Assembly: GCF_001083805.1 (NCBI RefSeq)
Contig: NZ_JXSK01000004.1
Location: 372,001 to 436,000, forward strand
Origin: Photorhabdus luminescens subsp. luminescens
Lineage (GTDB): Bacteria; Pseudomonadota; Gammaproteobacteria; Enterobacterales; Enterobacteriaceae
DNA: 64,000 nucleotides
Direction: 5' to 3'
Shown: positions 58,944 to 64,000 of the stretch, one piece after another
Layout: each line of letters begins with the position of its first letter
How positions within the stretch are numbered: the first letter of the stretch is position 1
The notes under the pieces: generated by a model
The model's database searches: none
What the model was told of the DNA's origin: nothing
What the model saw: the letters and a program-made list of their open reading frames with translations, nothing else
Position numbers and translations under genes: made by a program

Positions 58944-59273
58944 ATGAAAATATCAGATATATTTACATTTTTTATGTTAAGTTTTTTATCCTTTGGATTA
59001 ATTAACTCATTCGCTTTTCCTAGGGTTACAGACTTTTTTGACTTCAACTCAATTGATTGTGATATATGGCAATATGAAGATGGAGGTATTGATATAATCA
59101 CTTCCATATTTATATTAATCCCACTTAGTCCTTTTTATATAGCCTGTTTTTACAAGTCATATGCTTTATTTAAAAACAATAAAATTAGATCAATAAGCTA
59201 TTTTGTTTTTGCCTCCATTTTTATTCTTTATTGGTTCTATACTTACTACGCTAGATTTATGCTTTATTGCTAG
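58944..59273 (+). CDS. Putative immunity membrane protein
   Basis: A 109-residue protein with three predicted membrane helices (about 3-25, 52-74 and 83-106) and an acidic loop between the first two (about 28-50, rich in D and E, with C39), which may face the periplasm. It starts 5 bp after the putative effector with a good AAAGGA site. Its size, membrane location and position are those of an immunity protein guarding the inner membrane or periplasm against a cell-wall effector. No family is recognised and immunity is inferred from context alone. The stop is followed by AT-rich DNA and an ERIC element. Confidence 0.7.
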   Translation: MKISDIFTFFMLSFLSFGLINSFAFPRVTDFFDFNSIDCDIWQYEDGGIDIITSIFILIPLSPFYIACFYKSYALFKNNKIRSISYFVFASIFILYWFYTYYARFMLYC

Positions 59274-59385
59274 ACGGGATAAGCGTAATGATGTCTAACC
59301 TAGCGGTTTTATAAGTTTAACCCGCCTTTTAACTTTATTATAACCCCCATAAATAACTTAAACTTACAAGAACAAAAATAATATC

Positions 59386-59511
59386 TATACCCAATGGATT
59401 TCAAGATGCAGCGCGACGGCAAGGGAGCGAATCCCGGGAGCATAGATAACTATGTGACTGGGGTGAGTGAAAGCAGCCAACAAAGCAGCAGTTTGAAAGA
59501 TAACGGGTATA
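59386..59511 (+). repeat. ERIC element, copy 2
   Basis: A 126-bp element with TATACCC and GGGTATA ends and the core GAATCCCGGGAGCATAGATAA-CTATGTGACTGGGGTGAGTGA, which closely fits the ERIC consensus. About 85 percent of positions appear to match copy 1 at 48975 by eye and both are in the same orientation. It closes the hcp cassette on the right, before the polB promoter. Confidence 0.93.
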
Positions 59512-59542
59512 CATCACATCACGATATAGCGAGTTCAAACAA

Positions 59543-59558
59543 CTGTACAAATAACCAT
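59543..59558. promoter_or_regulatory. Possible LexA (SOS) box upstream of polB
   Basis: CTGTACAAATAACCAT fits the LexA pattern CTG-N10-CAG with one mismatch in the final triplet. It stands about 55 bp upstream of the polB start, and polB is SOS-regulated in E. coli. The mismatch lowers confidence. Confidence 0.4.
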
Positions 59559-59610
59559 TATCTAATGCTATATTTGTGGTCATTTTCAACAAATATAAGC
59601 GCCAGCCTCT

Positions 59611-61962
59611 ATGATGCAACAGAATCATGCTGAACAAGGTTTTATACTGACACGCCACTGGCGGGACACGCCCTCAGGTATTGAGGTGAAATACTGGCTG
59701 GTGACAGATCAGGGGCCGCGTCATATAAAAATTCTTCACCAACAAGCTGTTGCTTTTATCCCGCAAGCCAATATGCCGCGGGTGGAAAAAATTCTGGCGC
59801 AAGAGCGCAGCTACCATCTCCGCTCACTCTCATTAAAAGATTTCAATCGCCAACCTGTTGCCGCACTTTATTGCCAGCAATATCGGCAGTTACAACGGAT
59901 TGAGAAAGTGCTACAGCAACAGGAAATTCAGGTTTATGAAGCAGATATCCGTCCACCAGACAGATTTATGATGGAACGTTTTATCACTGCCCCCATCTGG
60001 TTCAGTCAGGCGCCTAATGGCAGTTATCAAATGAAACCCAACCCGACTTATCGCCCAACACTGAAATGGGTATCCCTAGATATTGAAACCAGCCAGCATG
60101 GAGAACTTTATTCCATTGGATTAGCAGGATGTGATCAGCAAAAAGTATTTATGCTTGGCCCTGCTAACGGTAATGAACACCCGGTAAATTTTGATTTGGA
60201 ATATGTAGCAAGTCGTCCGCAAATGCTGGAAAGACTCAACGAGTGGCTGGAAAAATATGACCCTGACGCCATTATTGGCTGGAACCTGATTCAGTTCGAT
60301 CTACGAATTTTACAAAAACATGCTGAACGCTACGGTGTCCCGCTGAAATTTGGACGTGCCGGAGGGTTACTGGAATGGCGGGAGCACGGCTTTAAACCGG
60401 GGCACTTTTTCGCTTCCACCACCGGCCGGTTAATTATTGATGGTATTGAAGCACTGAAAACCGCTACCTGGAATTTTCCTTCTTTTAGTCTGGAATATGT
60501 AGCACAGGAACTATTAGGCGAAGGTAAAGCCATTGATACACCCTATCAGCGCATGGATGAGATTGACCGCCGTTTCCAGCAGGATAAACCCGCGCTAGCG
60601 CAATATAATCTGCAAGACTGTATTCTGGTAAACCGGATTTTCGATAAAACCCACTTAATGGAATTCTTGCTAGAAAGAGCAACAGTTACCGGTCTCGCGG
60701 TAGATCGCAGTGGTGGTTCAGTAACGGCTTTCACCCATCTTTATATGCCAAGAATGCACCGCATCGGCTATGTCGCACCCAATACAGGCGTAAGATCAGG
60801 AGAGAATAGCCCTGGCGGTTTCGTGATGGATTCTCTCCCCGGTTTGTATGATTCAGTGCTGGTACTGGATTATAAGAGCCTGTATCCCGCCATTATCCGC
60901 ACTTTTCTTATCGATCCTGTCGGCATGGTGGAAGGGCTAGCACAACCGGATAATCAACATGCAGTTCCCGGTTTTTGTAATGCCGTCTTTTCCCGTACTC
61001 AACACTGTCTGCCCGATATTGTGACGCAAATCTGGCACGAACGAGACGAAGCCAAAAAACAACATAACGCCCCATTGTCACAAGCATTGAAGATCATCAT
61101 GAACGCTTTCTACGGTGTTCTTGGGGCGGAGGGCTGCCGTTTCTTCGACCCGCGTCTGACGTCTTCTATTACTATGCGCGGCCATGAAATTATGCTCCAG
61201 ACCAGAAAGCTGATTGAATCCCAAGGCTATCAAGTTATCTACGGAGACACCGATTCCATCTTTATATGCCTGAAACAGGCACACACAGAAGAGGTTGCCC
61301 TTAGCATCGGTAAAAAATTGGCGCAGTCAGTTAACCAATGGTGGCAAAAGCACCTGCAAGAACATTTTGGACTCAAAAGCGCCCTGGAGTTGGAATTTGA
61401 AACTCACTATCGCCGTTTTCTGATGCCAACCATCCGTGGCGCTGAACAAGGCAGCAAAAAACGCTATGCCGGCCTGAGTGGTGATCGTATGGTCTATAAA
61501 GGTCTGGAAACAGTACGCACTGACTGGACGCCTCTGGCGCAGGATTTCCAGAAGCAATTGTATTCACTGATTTTTCATAATAAGCCTTATCAAGAATTTA
61601 TCCGCCGCTACATTTCCAGTACCCTGGAAGGAAAATTTGATGATAAACTAACCTACCGTAAAAGATTAGGCCGTAAACTGTCTGACTATCAGCACAATGT
61701 ACCGCCACATGTAAGGGCAGCAAGGCTAGCAGATGAATATAATCTGCAACATAACCGACCTTTGCAGTACCAAAATGGTGGCTGGATAAGCTATGTCATG
61801 ACACAATCCGGGCCAGAACCACTGGAAAATCTGCATTCATCACCGGACTATGATCACTATATCAATAAGCAGCTTCAGCCTATCGCTGATGCTATTCTGC
61901 CGTTTTTACAGGATGATTTTACAACTTTACTCACCGGACAGATGGTAATGCCTTTTGGCTGA
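59611..61962 (+). CDS. polB: DNA polymerase II PolB
   Basis: A family B DNA polymerase used in SOS replication restart and interstrand crosslink repair. The 783-residue protein has the exonuclease motif DIETS (D157, E159), the polymerase motif DYKSLYP, the KxxxNxxYG-like KIIMNAFYG, and YGDTDSIF. The 3' to 5' exonuclease is therefore present. The start is ATG at 59611 or the adjacent ATG at 59614; no strong ribosome site is seen, as for E. coli polB, and an extra HAE precedes the region aligning with [12 protein letters not shown]. rapA follows, as in E. coli. Confidence 0.96.
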   Translation: MMQQNHAEQGFILTRHWRDTPSGIEVKYWLVTDQGPRHIKILHQQAVAFIPQANMPRVEKILAQERSYHLRSLSLKDFNRQPVAALYCQQYRQLQRIEKVLQQQEIQVYEADIRPPDRFMMERFITAPIWFSQAPNGSYQMKPNPTYRPTLKWVSLDIETSQHGELYSIGLAGCDQQKVFMLGPANGNEHPVNFDLEYVASRPQMLERLNEWLEKYDPDAIIGWNLIQFDLRILQKHAERYGVPLKFGRAGGLLEWREHGFKPGHFFASTTGRLIIDGIEALKTATWNFPSFSLEYVAQELLGEGKAIDTPYQRMDEIDRRFQQDKPALAQYNLQDCILVNRIFDKTHLMEFLLERATVTGLAVDRSGGSVTAFTHLYMPRMHRIGYVAPNTGVRSGENSPGGFVMDSLPGLYDSVLVLDYKSLYPAIIRTFLIDPVGMVEGLAQPDNQHAVPGFCNAVFSRTQHCLPDIVTQIWHERDEAKKQHNAPLSQALKIIMNAFYGVLGAEGCRFFDPRLTSSITMRGHEIMLQTRKLIESQGYQVIYGDTDSIFICLKQAHTEEVALSIGKKLAQSVNQWWQKHLQEHFGLKSALELEFETHYRRFLMPTIRGAEQGSKKRYAGLSGDRMVYKGLETVRTDWTPLAQDFQKQLYSLIFHNKPYQEFIRRYISSTLEGKFDDKLTYRKRLGRKLSDYQHNVPPHVRAARLADEYNLQHNRPLQYQNGGWISYVMTQSGPEPLENLHSSPDYDHYINKQLQPIADAILPFLQDDFTTLLTGQMVMPFG

Positions 61963-62142
61963 TGACTATTTTTTGCAGGTGACGACTGGCTTTGCTTCCA
62001 TTAACATATCGCCCCTTTGACGAGTGATAAGGGAATTAACGGGGTGTCTTGCTGTCTGCCCATTATCCCCGTTAGACCAAATAAAAAGCTGTCGTCCTCC
62101 ACTTATAAATAACATTATCTAACAGAAACTGAGTTAAAATTT

Positions 62143-64000
62143 ATGCCATTTACCCTCGGTCAACGCTGGATCAGCGATACAGAAAGCGAACTTGGATTAG
62201 GAACCGTTGTTGCACTGGACGCACGAATGGTCACTTTGCTCTTTCCTGCCAGCGGCGAAAACCGCCTCTATGCACGCAATGATTCTCCTATTACCCGTGT
62301 TATGTTTAACTCGGGGGATGTTGTCACCAGCCACGAAGGCTGGCAACTCAAAGTGGATGAAGTCCAACTAGAAAATGGCCTGCTGATTTATACAGGCACA
62401 CGGCTTGATACTCTGGAAGAAAATATCAGTCTGCGCGAAGTACTCCTCGACAGTAAACTTACCTTCAACAAACCACAGGATCGCCTGTTTGCTGGTCAAA
62501 TTGACCGCATGGACCGCTTCGCCTTGCGTTTTCGCGCCCGTAAATATCAAAGCGAACAATTTAAACTGGCTGAAAGCGGTTTGCGGGGTATCCGCGCAAG
62601 CCTGATCCCTCATCAACTTCATATCGCTAATGAAGTCGGCAAACGCTACGCGCCAAGGGTTCTGTTGGCTGATGAAGTCGGTTTGGGTAAAACCATCGAA
62701 GCCGGGATGATCATCCACCAGCAATTGCTGGCCGGTCGTGCTGAACGTGTTCTGGTGATTGTGCCAGAGAGCCTTCAACATCAATGGCTGGTAGAAATGC
62801 TACGCCGTTTCAATCTGCGCTTTGCCTTGTTTGACGATAGCCGCTATACCGAAGCACGACACGATAGTGATAATCCATTTGAAACAGAACAATTGGTACT
62901 CTGTTCACTGGATTTTGTCCGCCGTAACAAACAACGTTTTGAGCATATGCTTGAAGCCCACTGGGATCTGATGGTGGTGGATGAAGCTCACCATCTGGCC
63001 TGGAGCGAGGATGCGCCTAGCCGTGAATATCAGGTTGTCGAACAGTTATCTGAACAAATCCCCGGCGTATTGCTATTGACTGCAACACCAGAACAGCTAG
63101 GGCAGGAAAGCCATTTTGCCCGTCTACGCCTCCTTGATCCAAACCGTTTCCACGATTATCAAGCTTTTATTGACGAACAACAAAAATACCGTCCAGTTGC
63201 CGATGCTGTCACACTGCTGTTATCCGGTGAACAACTCAATAATAATCAATTAAACCTAATGGGTGAGTTGATTAGTGAACAGGATATTGAGCCTCTGCTG
63301 AAAGCCGCTAATAGTAATAGTGATGAAAGTGAAACGGCACGCCGTGAACTCATTTCCATGTTGATGGATCGTCACGGCACCAGCCGTATTCTGTTCCGTA
63401 ATACCCGTAATGGCGTGAAAGGCTTCCCCCATCGGGAACTGCACCAGATAAGGTTGCCTCTGCCATCCCAATATCAGACCGCCATTAAAGTCTCCGATAT
63501 TATGGGCGCTAAAAAATCGCTGGAAGCACGCGCATGGGATATGCTCTACCCAGAACAAATTTATCAAGAATTTGAAGGCGAAAATGCTACCTGGTGGCAC
63601 TTTGATCCCCGCGTAGAGTGGCTACTCGGTTTTCTGATGGCTAATCGTCATGAAAAAGTGCTGGTAATTTGTGCGAAAGCAACCACCGCTCTGCAATTGG
63701 AACAAGTACTACGTGAGCGCGAAGGGATTCGTGGCGCTGTTTTCCATGAAGGCCTATCACTGATTGAACGTGATCGCGCCGCAGCCTATTTTGCTTCCGA
63801 AGAAGAAGGGGCTCAGGTATTACTGTGCTCCGAAATTGGCTCAGAAGGCCGCAACTTCCAGTTCGCTAATCAATTAGTGATGTTTGATTTGCCATTCAAT
63901 CCGGATTTATTGGAACAGCGCATCGGACGTTTGGATCGTATCGGCCAAAGCCGTGATATCCAGATTAGTGTGCCTTATCTGGAAAATACTGCTCAAGCAG
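62143..64000 (+). CDS. rapA: RNA polymerase-associated ATPase RapA, N-terminal part
   Basis: The first 619 codons of RapA (HepA), a Swi2/Snf2 ATPase that recycles stalled RNA polymerase; the stop lies beyond the window. The protein begins [20 protein letters not shown]; the tandem Tudor-like N-terminal domain (about 1-110) is followed by the helicase core. Walker A is DEVGLGKT from residue 177, the DEAH box starts at D280, and the second half with [10 protein letters not shown] and the [11 protein letters not shown] motif VI is visible near the right edge. Full length would be about 968 residues. It lies 180 bp after polB. Confidence 0.97.
   Translation, partial: MPFTLGQRWISDTESELGLGTVVALDARMVTLLFPASGENRLYARNDSPITRVMFNSGDVVTSHEGWQLKVDEVQLENGLLIYTGTRLDTLEENISLREVLLDSKLTFNKPQDRLFAGQIDRMDRFALRFRARKYQSEQFKLAESGLRGIRASLIPHQLHIANEVGKRYAPRVLLADEVGLGKTIEAGMIIHQQLLAGRAERVLVIVPESLQHQWLVEMLRRFNLRFALFDDSRYTEARHDSDNPFETEQLVLCSLDFVRRNKQRFEHMLEAHWDLMVVDEAHHLAWSEDAPSREYQVVEQLSEQIPGVLLLTATPEQLGQESHFARLRLLDPNRFHDYQAFIDEQQKYRPVADAVTLLLSGEQLNNNQLNLMGELISEQDIEPLLKAANSNSDESETARRELISMLMDRHGTSRILFRNTRNGVKGFPHRELHQIRLPLPSQYQTAIKVSDIMGAKKSLEARAWDMLYPEQIYQEFEGENATWWHFDPRVEWLLGFLMANRHEKVLVICAKATTALQLEQVLREREGIRGAVFHEGLSLIERDRAAAYFASEEEGAQVLLCSEIGSEGRNFQFANQLVMFDLPFNPDLLEQRIGRLDRIGQSRDIQISVPYLENTAQA

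Noticed and set aside
62037-62084. Inverted repeat AACGGGG/CCCCGTT between polB and rapA as a riboswitch or terminator
   Set aside because: The loop is long, no T tract follows and no known leader motif is visible; too weak to list as a feature.

Overview
The window is chromosomal DNA of an enteric gammaproteobacterium, most likely Photorhabdus. The housekeeping proteins resemble Escherichia coli proteins gene for gene (glnD-dapD, syd-queF-ppnN-xni, rlmM-ygdD-gcvA, csdA-csdE, mltA-metZWV-amiC-argA, recD-recB-ptrA-recC, thyA-lgt-ptsP-rppH, polB-rapA). Set among them is the serralysin cluster prtA-inh-prtB-prtC-prtD known from Photorhabdus, and there are two ERIC elements, a repeat abundant in that genus. 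The genus is inferred; the gene identities are read from the sequence.

Layout: 1-2777 holds the end of glnD, then dapD, yaeH and yqcA. At 2778-8327 an AT-rich block splits the yqcC-truC-yqcA group. It carries a polytopic membrane protein and a three-gene operon (Fe(II)/2-oxoglutarate oxygenase, Asp/Glu racemase, MFS transporter) that looks like a small amino-acid-modifying pathway with its own exporter. From 8328 to 13807 come truC, yqcC, the regulatory RNA CsrB with a UvrY box, syd, queF, ppnN and xni. From 13804 to 20274 lies the protease cluster, in which PrtB (ABC protein), PrtC (adaptor) and PrtD (outer-membrane channel) form the type I exporter for PrtA and Inh is its periplasmic inhibitor. 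It is followed by about 1.1 kb of gene-free AT-rich DNA.

From 21422 to 31509: rlmM, ygdD, gcvA with the divergent small RNA GcvB, csdA/csdE, tcdA, mltA, three initiator tRNA genes, amiC and argA behind two ArgR boxes. From 31510 to about 34650 is an accessory patch: one unknown gene, a complete-looking but mutated IS5-family element and a truncated IS982-type element whose remnant reaches into the 3' end of recD. Next are recD-recB-ptrA-recC, four prepilin-type genes, a decayed higB toxin gene, an ERIC element, a tiny ORF, and thyA-lgt-ptsP-rppH.

From 54078 a TPP riboswitch precedes thiBPQ (thiamine uptake). At 57716-59273 an AT-rich trio encodes Hcp (type VI secretion tube protein), a protein with lytic-transglycosylase-like motifs and a small three-helix membrane protein, which I read as a T6SS effector and immunity cassette. 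A second ERIC element, polB with a possible LexA box, and the first 619 codons of rapA complete the window. The two best candidates for something undescribed are the oxygenase-racemase-transporter island and the hcp-effector-immunity cassette.
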